From Helopsaltes ochotensis (Eukaryota; Chordata; Aves; Passeriformes; Locustellidae), in contig VXBM01000192.1 in the NCBI GenBank assembly GCA_013400155.1, forward strand, positions 450,741-514,740: a stretch of 64,000 nucleotides of DNA, given 5' to 3'. Below the pieces are notes generated by a model that did not search any database, was not told where the DNA came from, and saw only the letters and a list, made by a program, of their open reading frames with translations. Positions 51,515-63,952 of the stretch are shown piece after piece (position 1 is the stretch's first letter; each line of letters opens with the position of its first letter). The translations under genes were made by a program, and so were the position numbers.

Positions 51515-53401
51515 TGTGCACAGTGAGGCCCTCAGGGCTGCCAGCAGAAGCATGGCTGCTGGGACAGTCATGTAGCTCCCCATTCGGTAGAAGCTGCTTG
51601 TAACAAAGAATTAAGGTATTTTGTGCCTGAGGTGGTGGCTATGAAATTTCTTGCTTCCAAATAAAACCTCTCAGAGCAGAATGGGTAAAGAGGATGTGAC
51701 AAAGAGTGCTGAATCAGGTGGGGAGCTGGGACAGTCAAGCCAGCTGCCATTTCCGCCTGTCAGGCTTTCCTCCCCTGCCTCCATAGGAGGATAACTGAGG
51801 GGGCCTCACACTGGTTATTGTAACTTATAGATGGATGCATTTACTTCAGGGAGTGGGAAACCATTTCAGTGGTGGAAGTTTAACCTAAGTGGGTACGCTT
51901 TGGGCTTTGTTGTTCATCCAACATGTGTTCTTCCGTGTGGCTAGTTGAGTAGTGACTTAAATAATGTTCTTGGTGAATACTGAGTGATGTCTCTGGATTT
52001 CATGAAATTAATGTGGCATTTTCCCTTCAAACACAGACTGATTAGCTAATTTGCAATGCCTTTGTGTTTGAAGGGAGACTTGTCAGCTAGCTCTTGAGGG
52101 AGCGTGGTAATTCTGAGGGAGTATATTTTTCCTATAGGCAGAAATACAAGCGAAAATGTGTGGTGGTGTAAAACATCCCTGAAAGAAACCAGGGAATGAC
52201 CTTTCCTGACAAAATTTCATTTCCAATAGAAGAATTTAAAAGGTAATCCAAGGAATTGCTAATAACTTTTGCATATCTAATTTTCTAACATGAAAAAATT
52301 TAATAGTGATTTCAACTACAGCACAATTCTGTCTCATTTTTGAGCTCTACCAAGGCAATAAGGAGGTCTGTGTTTTAGAGGGGAAAAAAAAAATTTGCTG
52401 GCTTTTGGCCTGTTGGAATTAGATTTATTTTTAAGTCTACATCTGCGGTGCTTGCTGTATTTGTCCATGTTACTTGAATTTCATCCACTCATTTAGAGCT
52501 ACTGAAGCATGAGTGACTTGGAATGAAAGGTCTGTATAAAATGGTGGATCTGTCAATGAATAAATAATGTTGATATATGCATATAGTTCCTAGGAGTAAA
52601 TCCTTAACCATGTAATTTGATAGAAACTGAAAGGGTTGCTGTCAGGTGTCTGAGATTTTTTTTCCCCATTTAGATTGGTAAGATCCAAAGAAAGCCCCTT
52701 AGGTCCCTAAAGAGCTTTTCATGCGGAGATAGTACTTTTTTCTTTTTTTTTTTAAATGTGGTCTTACTGTTAAAATCTATACAATTCCACTATACAAAAA
52801 TAGATATTCAATGCTCTAAGGTAACAAGTATGGTGCCAGCTCCAAGGCTTAGTTACCATCAGTTGACTGAATCTGACTTTAAATAAGAAACTTTGCAGGG
52901 GGTGAGAAGAGATGCAATGGTAGTAGGCATTTTATTTTAAGTATACTAAATGCTTAATAAAAAAAGCCATGAACGATACTGTGTTTTTCTCACCCTGTTC
53001 ATATGTGCTTTTGTGATCTCTATTCTAATGTTCTACTCTAAGCATTCTGTGGCAGCAGGGGCCTCCCTCTACCCTTCAAGGCACTGTATGTTAACAAATA
53101 ATGTGGTCTCTGCCCCCTTTGTAAAGGGACACTTGTTGTCCAGATAGAAAGAAGTTTCTGTTCTTTTTTGCTCGTTAAAAGATCTTGTTCTGTAGGCATT
53201 TAAGATACTTAGGGAGAGTCAAAATGGAACTGTTCTTGAAAGTGCACATTCATTGGTGGGAAAGACTATTACAGTCCAGAGTGATGTTCTGGTTGTGAAA
53301 TATAAACACAGTGTCTTGTCCAGGATACCAACACTAATCTGTTTTCCTTTTTTTTTGTGTGTGTATGTGTTTGTGTATGTTGGATTTTTTTGTTCATTCA
53401 G

Positions 53402-53505
53402 CCCCTTCTATGGAGAAGACTTTTACTGTGAAATTCCTCGGACCTTTCGCCATCTGTCATTTTATATTTTTGACAGAGATGTTTTTCGAAGGGATTCCAT
53501 CATAG
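53402..53505 (+). CDS. RASA3: RASA3 exon 3 (C-terminal half of C2A domain)
   Basis: This is an internal coding exon of 104 bp. Its first base completes the Cys codon begun in exon 2. It then reads PFYGEDFYCEIPRTFRHLSF followed by YIFDRDVFRRDSII and ends with the first base of a Gly codon at the GTACGT donor (53506-53507). The acceptor AG is at 53400-53401 behind a T/G-rich tract. It matches RASA3 residues of about 58-93, with a conservative Ser-to-Thr change after IPR. The FDRD...RRD stretch is the third Ca-binding-type loop of the C2 fold, with its Asp residues present. The next exon (expected to start near the VAIQKED region) was not found before 64000, so the gene continues past the window. 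Confidence 0.96.
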
Positions 53506-55049
53506 GTACGTGTTCATAAATTACTACTTCCCTTAGAGCTTTTTTCTCTTGGATTTTAATTTTTACATCATATGTAGTCTTACAAGTTGGGCGTCTTGAT
53601 AGGACTGATGATGATAATGGTGAGTGCTGCTCAGTATTGACTTGTCAGTTTTCAAAAATGCCTTCAATAGTACATATTATATATGAAAAAGTTGTGGAGA
53701 TAAGGTCTGTCTGTTGTGATAGTGAATGCAGATTGCAGTTTAACTAAAACAGGCTAGAAAACCTTGTTTAAATGTTGACAGCCTCATTTGTTACTGCAAA
53801 TATTACTTTTTTTTTCCTTAAGTGCAAGGCCATTAGTCTTGCAGTTTTCCAGGACCCTCACGCTTGCCTGCATGCAGTATTGATAAACTATGACTACCTT
53901 AACAACAGGGAGAGGAATAGCTACTGGCCATAGGTATCCGAGTACGATTATGACAGAATTCTATCAGAGCAAGCTGTCACCTATGGAATAGCTCCAAAAG
54001 ACTTCTAGTGGCTGTTTGAGATTGACAAGATTCCTGCTTTTCCAGATATTATTTGCTGTGCTTTTCATCTGCAGCAAATTGCATGACACTCCATTTATCT
54101 CTTCAGGGATGAAAACCTTGTAAAAGCTTAGTTGTTATTGAGGGGAAGAGTTTCTATTTTAAGTCACTTGAACAGTTTGATTTTTTTTTTTTCCAGTTAT
54201 TTGTCTCTTTTGAAATAAGTCATGTGTGACTACCATGGCTATACCTATCTTGAGGGAGGTTGTAGAGAGAAAGTTGTCAGATGTTGAGCAACAGTTTGTA
54301 TGATGACATAAAATTTATTACCTTAAACCATGGGGTGGTGGTGCAGATATTTTACATGTATCTTTACATTACAGTAATTTGTCATGCAGTCACAAGCTTT
54401 TTCTTTCATCATTGTTTTACATATGAGCTGGGAAAGCAAGTTGTCATTCTCTTTGTCCATAAGTGAGCTCCTGTGTATGTATCGTCCTGGGGAGGAGGGA
54501 GTCAATTTCTGATTGTTGAGTGAGCTTTTGGAAAGCTTTTTGTTCTCTTTAATGTCTACTTTCCCTTGTACTTTGAACACCTCCCTTCTTTCAACTGGTG
54601 AGTTTTTCATTGTTGAGATTATCTAATCTCTTGTGTGTCACCAGTTTGCAGTAGCTGCAGTGACCCATCAACAGGCCAGTGACTTTTCTTGCTCAGGGCT
54701 TTACTCCTCTTGGAAAAACTGTCTCTTGAACCATTTAATACACTTCGGACACGTGAAATTGTAGATAGAGAAATGAAAATATTTTTGTTTTCTCCATGTT
54801 TCCTAAGTTCATGTTTTAATAATAAAGCTCTGATGTTGGAGGGGAATTACTCAGCCCTTTATTAATCTTAAAGGTACTGGGAGCAGTTTGTGAAGAGGAC
54901 ATGCAAAAAATATCAAGACTTTTGTTTGCATGCTTGAATGATTGATCAAGTTTTCATTTTTCACCCTCTTCAGGAAATGACAGGGTTAACTTTTGCATGT
55001 GTTGCAGAATCCATAGGTAGGCAAACTGGTGTGTTACTGTCATGGTCTT

Positions 55050-55905
55050 AGGATCGTAGAAAGGCCTGGGTTGGAAGGGACCTTAAAGGCCATTTAGTTT
55101 CAACACTCCTTGTTGAAACATGGTGGACACTTTCCACTAGACCAGGTTGCTCAGAGCTCCGTTTAACTTGGCATTGAACACTTCCAGGGATGGGGCACCC
55201 ACAGCTTGTCTGGTCAACCTGTTCCAGTGCCTCATCACCCTCACAGAAGAGTTCATTCCTAATGTCTGCTCTAAACCTACTCTTTGTTTAAGGCCATTCC
55301 CCCTTGTCATATCACTACATGCTCTGTAAAAAGTCCCTCTCCAGCCTTCTTGTTGGCCTGCTTCAGGCACTGGGAGGCTGCTATAAAATCTCCTTTGAGC
55401 CATGTCTTCTCCAGGCTGAACAGCCTGTCTTCATAGGGGAGGTGCTCCAGCCCTCTGATCAATTTAGTGAACCTCCTCTGGACTCATTCCAGCAGTCCAC
55501 ATCCTTATTGTGTTGGGACCCCAGACCTGGACAAAGTACGCCTGCTCAGGTCTTGCAAGAGCAGAGTTAGAGGGTCAGAATCACCTGTCTAGACCTGCTG
55601 GTCACACTACTTTTGTTGCAGCCCCTGTACGTTTGTCTTGGAAATTTGAAGTGTGTATTGCTGGATTTCGATGAGCTTCTTGTCCACCAACATTGCCAAG
55701 TCCTTCTCTTCAGGGAATCTGAATCCATTTTCTACTCAGCCTATGTTTGAGCTTCTGATCAATGTGCAGGACCTTATGCTTGGCCTCATTAAACTTCATG
55801 AAGCTCCCATGGTCCCACCTCTTCAACCTGTCAAAGTCCCTCTGGATGCCATTCCTTCTCTCCAGTGTGTCAACCAAACCTCATCGCTTGCTGCCAGTGT
55901 TGATG
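55050..55905 (-). mobile_element. CR1 LINE, about 850-bp 3' fragment
   Basis: The + strand is the antisense of a CR1 3' end and adjoining ORF2 end. The blocks GGGTTGGAAGGGACCTTAAA, CTTCCAGGGATGGGGCACCC, CAACCTGTTCCAGTGCCTCA, GCTGAACAGCCTGTCTTCAT and CCTCCTCTGGACTCATTCCA come in the expected order. They are followed by CTTGGCCTCATTAAACTTCA and TCAAAGTCCCTCTGGATGCC. The 3' end is near 55050 and the 5' truncation near 55900 (approximate). Frames on either strand within it are remnants or shadows of the element and not host genes. The reverse transcriptase is incomplete and presumably dead. It is better preserved than the copy at 43.6 kb. Confidence 0.93.
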
Positions 55906-58900
55906 TAGCACCAGAAGTCAAAACTCTGGTGTTTCCTGTCTACATTGAGATTTTACAGTACATATTATCTATTGAAGAATTTTTTCCTCTCATCCTCCCT
56001 CAGTTCCCCTTCCTTCTTATTGCAGGCATATTTTGAAAAGCATTTCAGAGGTATGGAAGTGATAAATAGCAATGGAGAGAAGAGAAAAAAAATCCAGAAT
56101 TCCTGTTAGTTTGATACTACTCTCTAATTTCTGCTTGTAGTAGGAAAATTTTCTGGAAAGAGAACAGTGCTCTGAAGTAACTGCTTGTGGCTGTTTTCAG
56201 TAGTTCCTTTTGAATGGGAGTCAGCAGCCACAAAGCTCAACAGTAGATTTCTTTTTTTTTTTTTTTTGTAATTTGATAAAAGTCTCTAACATTTAAAAGC
56301 AATAGTTGTTCTATGTGTATCTTCAGCTCAGTTTTAAGACTTAAACATTTTCTTGAAGAGGCTTGAGGAAGGAAGGTTTGGAAGACATCCCTACTGAAAA
56401 GGGTGATCAGAGTAAAGCTAGAATGAGCTCTTTCCCACTGAACCACCAAATTCTGCAGTCAGGGGCCCTTTGTTTGCATTCCCAAGATCACTTGTAACAT
56501 TCTGTTATCCTGAGAGACTTCTATTGAAGAAAATGTGGTTACTCATGTTCAAAGAGTAAGCAAAGAAGTTTCTCAGAGGAAGGAGTTGGGGGGTTGTGTC
56601 TTCCATCCAGGACAGACTGATTTTAAGTCCGTATGTTACTGAGCTTATGAATTTACCTGTGTGTGATTTGCAATGTTTGACATCTCTTTGCATTGTGCTT
56701 TGGCTGGTTTGAGACAGAGAATGGAGTGCATGAGTCAAAATGGTGAGAATTTGGCAAGTAGCAAGGTGGTTGGTTAGCAGAACTCCTTTTGGTTCACTGT
56801 TAAATGTTTCCGGGAGTTTCTCTTGGTGTTACAATACTGACTTCCAGGGTTATTGGAGCTCAGGCATGCTTTTATTTATTCAAATATGAAGTATAAGTTT
56901 GTGATGGTAAATTCTTTAACTTCAGAAATGCAACTCAGTGTGTGACAGATGAGAATGGTTGAGCTACCAAAAGCGGAAGATGTGGGAGAGAGAATAGGAA
57001 AAACAAGAACCTCCTGAAACCTGACATAAACTTCCGAGAAACCCAAACAAACTCAAACTGGAGCATGTGTAGCAGATATGTTTTGGAACATACTGTAGTA
57101 TTTTGGCATACAGGATGGGAGGGTTGTGCAGATAAAGGTATCTTTTGAGTTTGCATGTTTGCTTATTACATTTGCATTTTCTTAATCATAATTGCTAAGT
57201 CATATGGGATTTTGTTAGTTTTAACAGAGACAACTTTTGAACAACTGTGTCTTGGAAGAATCTTGGATGCTGGTTGAAATGCAAATGTAAGGAAGAAAAT
57301 GCAGAGTTCAGTGGATCTGAAATATTATTTTTCTCTTACTATAGATAAGATATAGCAAATAGTTACTGTGAAAATAAACTAGTCTTAAGTTGTTGTTTAG
57401 TTGATATTGACTGTTACTGGATAGAGTTTATGTACTGATCTATATAGCATGTTGAGATGCTTTGAGTAGGAAATATACTACTGAAAGCAATGGTAAATGC
57501 AATTTAAAATCACATTTGTTTCTGAATGATCAAATAGCAATAGTAGGCCAATTTGCTGGAATGTGTGTCTGTAATATGTAGAATAGCTATTTCCATCTAG
57601 GTGTTACAATGAGAAAAATATAGAGGAGATGAGGCTAACTTGAAAAACTGTCAATAGGTGCCCCTCCAGTAATAATGGGGAAAAAAGATATCTTTGGCTA
57701 GGTGCTGAAGAAGGAGTACTAGGATAGTAGTGCTGCTATATCAGGCAAATACTCTTTATTGATTGTTTTGATATTTTTCAGCTTTTTAGAGATGTTGAAT
57801 GAGACATGCTGTGTCTGCAATAACAATAAACTGGGCTTCTCACACCTCCGTAACTGAGCTAGATTTAGTGAAGAAAGCCATGTTTGTGATACGCCCCGAG
57901 CTGGTATTCTAGTTATGTAATTAATAGCTCAGGCTGCTAGGCTGTGACCTTAAACATACAGATAAGTTCAAAAACAGGAAATATGCCACACCAAATCACC
58001 CAACACTTCGGTGAGAAATTAGTTGATATCATCTGTCCTTCAAGTGACAAATATACAATTATTTAACTGCTACTTAAGTCACTTTGGGTTTTTTCACCTC
58101 AGTGGTTTATTTGTTTTGGTAAGAGACACATGAAACTGACCTGCCAACATCTGTGCTAAACAGGAACTGAATAGAACAAAATGCTGCTGTGCTGATGGGG
58201 ATGGAATGGTGCTGAGTAAAGCACAGATGTGAAATGTTAAAGCTTTTCAGTGAAGGAGCAGAAAGCCAGTGGAATAGACTAGTGCATGGTTCTGTTCATT
58301 ACATTTACAGTAACTTAACTGCTCTGAGTCACCTTCATGCAGGTTGTTAGGTGTGTTGTACGACAAACTGAGACCCTTGTGGCCGTTCTGTCCTGGCAGG
58401 CTGTAACTCTCTTCCTGCTTAATGCTGGTTGAGGTGAAGCAAAGTAAAGCACTAAACCAAATTTACCTTCAGAAGTAGTTAGAGTTGGCTAATCTGGACT
58501 AAAGTAGATAAAACCAAATCATAGCTCTTAGAGACGCAAAGTGAAAACACCTTGGAATTGAAAGTTGTTTGAGGTTTGCATGTTTGAGTTACCTGTGCCT
58601 TTAATGGCTGCTTCCAAAGCTGAGGAGGTATGTTTGTAGAGTTGCCACAATTTATTACCAAACATCCAAAGCAAACCATCTACTGTTATTAGCTAACTGT
58701 TACCAAATATACCTGAAGCATCACCTTTATTTCATTATTTTACTAGTTTAAAAGAAAAAACTGGAAAGAGTCATCCCTGATGAGCTGTACTTCTTGCTAG
58801 TTAAGTGCAGGAAAGATTCTCCAATACAGCATGAAGCAGAGATCAAAATTTCAGTAGAAAATAGTGTTCCTTGGTTTCTTCTAGCCGTGGCTTAGGCAGT

Positions 58901-61900
58901 GGTTTACTGTTTCCGTAATGAACTGGTGGAGGACGTGGGAGTAATGTATCTACTCAGTATGATATAAATATAACTACTAATGAAATAAAGGAAACAGATG
59001 ACTCTTCCACAGTGACAAGTCCCAAAAAGATATAAACTAGAACTATCCTGGAAAGCTTCTCTGCAGCTACATAGAAAGACTAAAGTAAATACTCTGCATA
59101 GAATAAGTTGTTAGGATGCACTCACAATATGTTTTAACCTGATGGGTGGTCCCAAGAGCAGGAAAACAAAGCTGAGCTTTCAGAAAGTGGTATTTTTTTC
59201 TTCTTCACCCTAGAAGTATAGATATAAACAAAACTACTGAGCATGATATGCCAGAACCTCTCGACCATCTTTTCATGCAGCCCTCCTCCTGACATGAGGA
59301 CAAGTTTTAATACTGTCTGTATGTAGAATGAGGGAATGAGTGAGGTGATTGTTCAGTGCAGGCAGCATGCTCAGGATTTTGGTGCCTGCTGTAAGGTAGA
59401 CAGCAGTGACTGCAAGTCTGGAGTTCAGGACTGCTCTCCCATTGCAACCAACCACAGGCTACACCCAGTGTCTTAAGGGCCGTTTTAAGGGCCCATAGAG
59501 CAGCTGGCAGAGAGTTGGTACCAGAAGTGTAGTTGAGAAGAGTTCCTTTTGTTTGGGAGTTTTTCTGTTTTTAACAGGGAGAGCAGAAATTTGGATGTAA
59601 GACAGGTGAGATCCCTTGCATTGTAACCAGCAAAACAACCCTGATAGAAGATAGTTCATGCAGTGCTGCAGCTTGTAACTTTGAAGGGTAGAAGCTATGC
59701 TTTGTCCACAGCCTACTTTTCTCTGCCTTATTATCCAAGATAAATCCCAATAAGGGGGAAAATGGATTTAAAAAGTGATAGTCTTAGTGTGTTTGGACTA
59801 GTTTAAAAAACCCAAACAAATGAAATTGAGGTCATGAATATCACATACCTCAGTACTCTCTGTGGATGCACTAAAGCTGTGTTGGAAGTGTTCTGCTATT
59901 ATTGCCACTAAATTCTTACCCATTGTAGCAGATGGTCTAATAGTGCTTGTGCTTCATGGCCACTGCACAGGAGCCGTGTGGGACCAATTCTACTTCTAAG
60001 GCTCTGAAGCCTTATGTTGCCCCTAATTCTCATCCTTATCTTTGTAATTCTGAAATAGGGGGTTTGCTTCTTTCGGTTTTTTTTCTGTGTTATGGGAGAT
60101 GTGAATTTGTGCCTTTCTAAACAAGGCAGTCAGTGTTTATGCACTTTCATTTAAAGACAAATAACCTTTCATACAGATAATTATAAAATTCTAGGTAGGC
60201 TGGAATAACAGCGATAGGTCTTGTTTCAAGATAATTAGGCTCTCACAGCCTAAAGTGTTGATTAAAATTTATTCTGATTCGTCCTTAGTCTTTCCAACAA
60301 TTGAAAGCAATTTTCTTTGTGCACCTTCATATCAGTTATATTAAAGCAATACAGTGATACAGTGTGTCTGTGCACTTAACATACTAACATAAAAGAACTT
60401 CTGAAGTAGCTTTGGGACTCGCTTATTGCCTAATACTGCATTATATAGGAAAGAGACAAAGTCTCTGTTCAGAGCTGAAAGAAGACTCAGTTCATTACAC
60501 TTTTGGGGCCATTTGATGTGTGACTCGGACCTAACCCTTTGTTCTAAATTAACTGTACAGCAGTCATTGTTAATGAAGGATATTATATAAAAAAGTATTA
60601 TATTGTTTCAGGTCATTTGTCATCAGTGTGTAAAATTCTATTGTTTTCACTGTGTTGGTATTCCAAGACAAAAATAACCTAAAGAGAAGATAGAAGAGCT
60701 TCTGAAATACTCTGATTTTAGGCATCTGTAAAATAACTTCTGGATCCAAATGTGTTGGATCATGTTTCAGATAGGGCCTTGAGCCCTTTTAAAATGACAA
60801 GTTCCTTTCCTATTGCTGCTGTGATTACCTTTTCAGTAAAGAAGTCTTCTACTAGTCTAGCATCTGTCATAAATATTCACATATTTCCTCTGAAAACTAG
60901 AAAACTACTCTTAAAAGGTGGGATGAAATCCTTCGACCAATGCCTAACGCTTTTGTCACCAACAGGTAATGCAGGCAGAAGGTGGTTGTGTAGGGATGGA
61001 GAATGCCTGAGCCAAATTATCAGTTTTGTTAGTCTTTGTATAGAGATGTTGACCCTGAGTTAACAAGCCTAGGCATGTTCAGGGGCAAGTTAATGGGCTG
61101 CATTGACTTGCTTTGTAAAAATGTCTGTAACCAGTGAGGGATGGGCACTGAGGGTGCGGTGTTTCCACAAGCACTTTCTCAGGCAGTATAGCCAAAATTC
61201 CTACCCTTCTCTGTTCATAATTTCTGCCTCTGTGCCCAAATTACTGATGTCCTATGGTCTTCTCTCTTCTAGCTATGTGACTCTTAAGTGGGGAAGCTCT
61301 AAAACAGGTCAGTTGAAATGACCTTTGTGTTAAAAATGCTAACATCACCCACATGTGACCCATGAAACTTACTTCTTACTCTCTTCTCCTTGCACAGAAT
61401 GTTTATTTTAATTGTTTGGGTTTTTTTAGATTTGCTTCATTTCCTCAACAGTTTCATTATGCCCTGGTGAGAGGACAGGGATGCATGGGAAAATGTAGGA
61501 GGCTCTTAAATCAGTTTGTACCAGGGATTCTAAAGTGGAATTTACAGCTTTAAAACCATCCAGGGCCTTGGTAGTAACTTTATTAATGTGTAAGCTGTCT
61601 CCTCAATAATAGGTTTTTTTTTTTCCCTAAAGGGAAGTTCACAGAAGGAAGAGCTCAGTTGTGGCATGTTGCACCTTTGTTTTGAAAACAGAGCTTAGGA
61701 TTTAAGTGTTCCAGTGAAGATCTGTTCAGTCTGAAGTGGGGAGGGGGGGCGGTCATAGGGAAAATTCTGCCATATGGATGGAAACACACAGGAGTGTGTG
61801 AGGTTTTTCTATCCTCCCCCAGTCTGAGGTTGTGGTGAGCATCAGGCTTCCAAAAGAAAGTCATTCAGATGAGAAGAATGCTTTTACTTTATCTTTGCTG

Positions 61901-62849
61901 GTTATTGCTGAGAATCTAACTTCCAAAAATGTAGCTTACACTGAGTTGAAATTACACCTTATATTGTTCAACAAGCTTGGCTATTTCCTGCCTCTTCCCA
62001 TACAGTGTCTAAAAGCATAAACAGATCCAGACTCTGTGGCCTGGGGCCACTCCAAGGAAACCAGCAGGAGTGGCTGGGTGCCTCAGGTGCAAGATTTAGA
62101 GTTTTTTGATGCAGTCTGGAAGCCACCCAACTCTTGAGAAATAATGCAAGACAATGGGCTCGAGTTAGGGAGTGTGCTAAAGAACCACAGAGAGGAAAAC
62201 ATCCTTTAAACAAGTGGTGGTAAATCTTTCTGACCTCTCATGGTAGGTTTATCTTCAGGGAGAATTACAGGTTCTTATCGTGTAGTGTCAGGTCAAGTGA
62301 CAGGTGCCAACAGCTTGTGATTATTGGCCTAGATTTAACCTAGTTCTGGTGCTGCTAGAAGTTGTTGCAGCCAGGTCAGATGTAGGTCAGCCAGTGGAAG
62401 AGCAGTGACTGTATACCAGAGCAGAAACATGACCATGCTCAGCATCTACACTGTGTTTTATATGGGTCTGGTGATGAGGAGGAGGAATGTGAGCTGGGTG
62501 AGCATAAGGACATGGCTGGTGCAGGTAAAGAGTTATTAACAAATTGTGAGGGAAGCTCCTCTTTGTGTATGCAGAGAACTGTTTAATAGGGCAGATCAAA
62601 CATTCTGCCTTATCAGCAATATATCTTTATATATGTTTAGACTGGCCAAACTGTAGGCCTTCCTTTTACTGCCACCCTCTTTTTTTTTTTCCCCTAGTAG
62701 GTTTTTCTTTGTGGATCATTTGGTATGCAATGAAAACCCCTGGGTAGTAGCCAGCCCAGTCAATAAGTTCCAGTCATTAATAAAACTTGCTTGTGTGCAG
62801 AGCAAACAGTGCTGTTCAAGCCTTTTCCTAATCAAAACAGTTGTATCAC

Positions 62850-63360
62850 CACGTTAACTCCCTCGGAGCTGGAGGCACGTGCCATTGCCTGTGAACACTT
62901 TGTGCTGCAGTCGGGTACTGACTTTGTGGCCAGACCTGTCTGGGCTACGCTGCATCCTTGATGCAGAGAGCAGAGGAACTTCCTGCTGAAAGGGGGGCAG
63001 TGATCGCACCATTTGCGCTATGCGCGGATGCAGATATTGGGAAACCATCCTTGAGTTTTCTGCAAGACACTCCTTACATGGGAGGTGACTGAGACTGATT
63101 GCGAGTGACGGTGTTTGGAAAGTGTGTGCAACGCTGCAGTTGAGTGGAGGATTTCTGCAAGAGATTAAAGGGTAGCGTGAGGATAGCAAGCAGTGAAAGT
63201 AAATTTCAAGCGAGGTCCAAAGCAATTAGTGGAAGGTCGTGCGTTTCAATGTATTTCTCTCAAAGTGTTTCAGAGAAACTAGGTTCCCCGCAAACCCCTG
63301 CGGTTGGAGAGTAAAAGTAGAAGCTTTGAAAAAACAGAGTTATCGTCCCGTGGATTCTCA
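62850..63360. promoter_or_regulatory. CpG-enriched patch in intron 3
   Basis: Roughly twenty CpGs lie in about 500 bases (for example CCTCGGAG, GCACGTGCC, GTCGGG, TTTGCGCTATGCGCGGATG, GTCGTGCG, CCCCTGCGG, TATCGTCCCG), in sharp contrast with the surrounding CpG-poor intron. It includes a CACGTG E-box near 62876. It may be an internal alternative promoter or enhancer of RASA3, or a relatively young inserted element not yet CpG-depleted. No coding exon or terminal repeats were recognised. Confidence 0.35.
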
Positions 63361-63950
63361 GCAGAATAACTTGGTGTTTTCTGTGCAGCACAGTTCAGAT
63401 GTCTTATTTACCCTTCCTGCCATATTATTTTGTAGGTTTATGTAATTTAATTGTTGCTTTTCTAAGAAGTTTCAAGTGGCTCTGCATATAGAGAGACTTG
63501 TTAATCTCTAGTTAAAAATGTTTGCCAGGAGATGGATGTGATAATCTCTACAGGCCAGCAGCGAGAGGACAGTGCAGAGGACAGAAGGAACAAGACTTAG
63601 AAATAATGGATCAGAAGTTCTGGAAGGGAAGCTAGAGTAGAAACCCTGGCAGATACTATGGATGGCAGTTGTGGAAGAATGGCAGGATAGTTTAGGAACT
63701 GGGACTGAAATTCTGGAAACTGTCATCAGAAACAGCCTGAGGTGGCAGAAGAATGCAGCTGCAGCATGGTATGGGTTTAGTCCAGTAAAACAGGAGGGCT
63801 GGGTGAAGCCATTCAGCTAAAGGAAAATTTATGAATTGAGGGAATGCTGGTTTGTAATAGCTTGCTGCTAGGACTTCAGTAAGCTTTTAGATTTCAGAAG
63901 GGAGAGTGCTTTGTGTTTGCCACTTTTGAAGTCTTTGATCATGTGTTCTT

Positions 63951-63952
<2 letters not shown>

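Larger units (their letters stand above)
42206..53401 (+). other. RASA3: RASA3 intron 2
   Basis: This is an 11,196-bp phase-2 intron bounded by GTAACA and TTCATTCAG, splitting a Cys codon as TG|C. It holds a decayed + strand CR1, a 71-base poly(T), simple repeats and one stretch with the look of a conserved element (51.14-51.5 kb). Several frames of 90-130 codons inside it (for example 46289-46678) show no family resemblance and are probably chance. Confidence 0.93.

Noticed and set aside
55147..56036. Frames on both strands around 55.1-56.0 kb
   Set aside because: They lie in or overlap the minus-strand CR1 copy and are remnants or shadows of it, not host genes.
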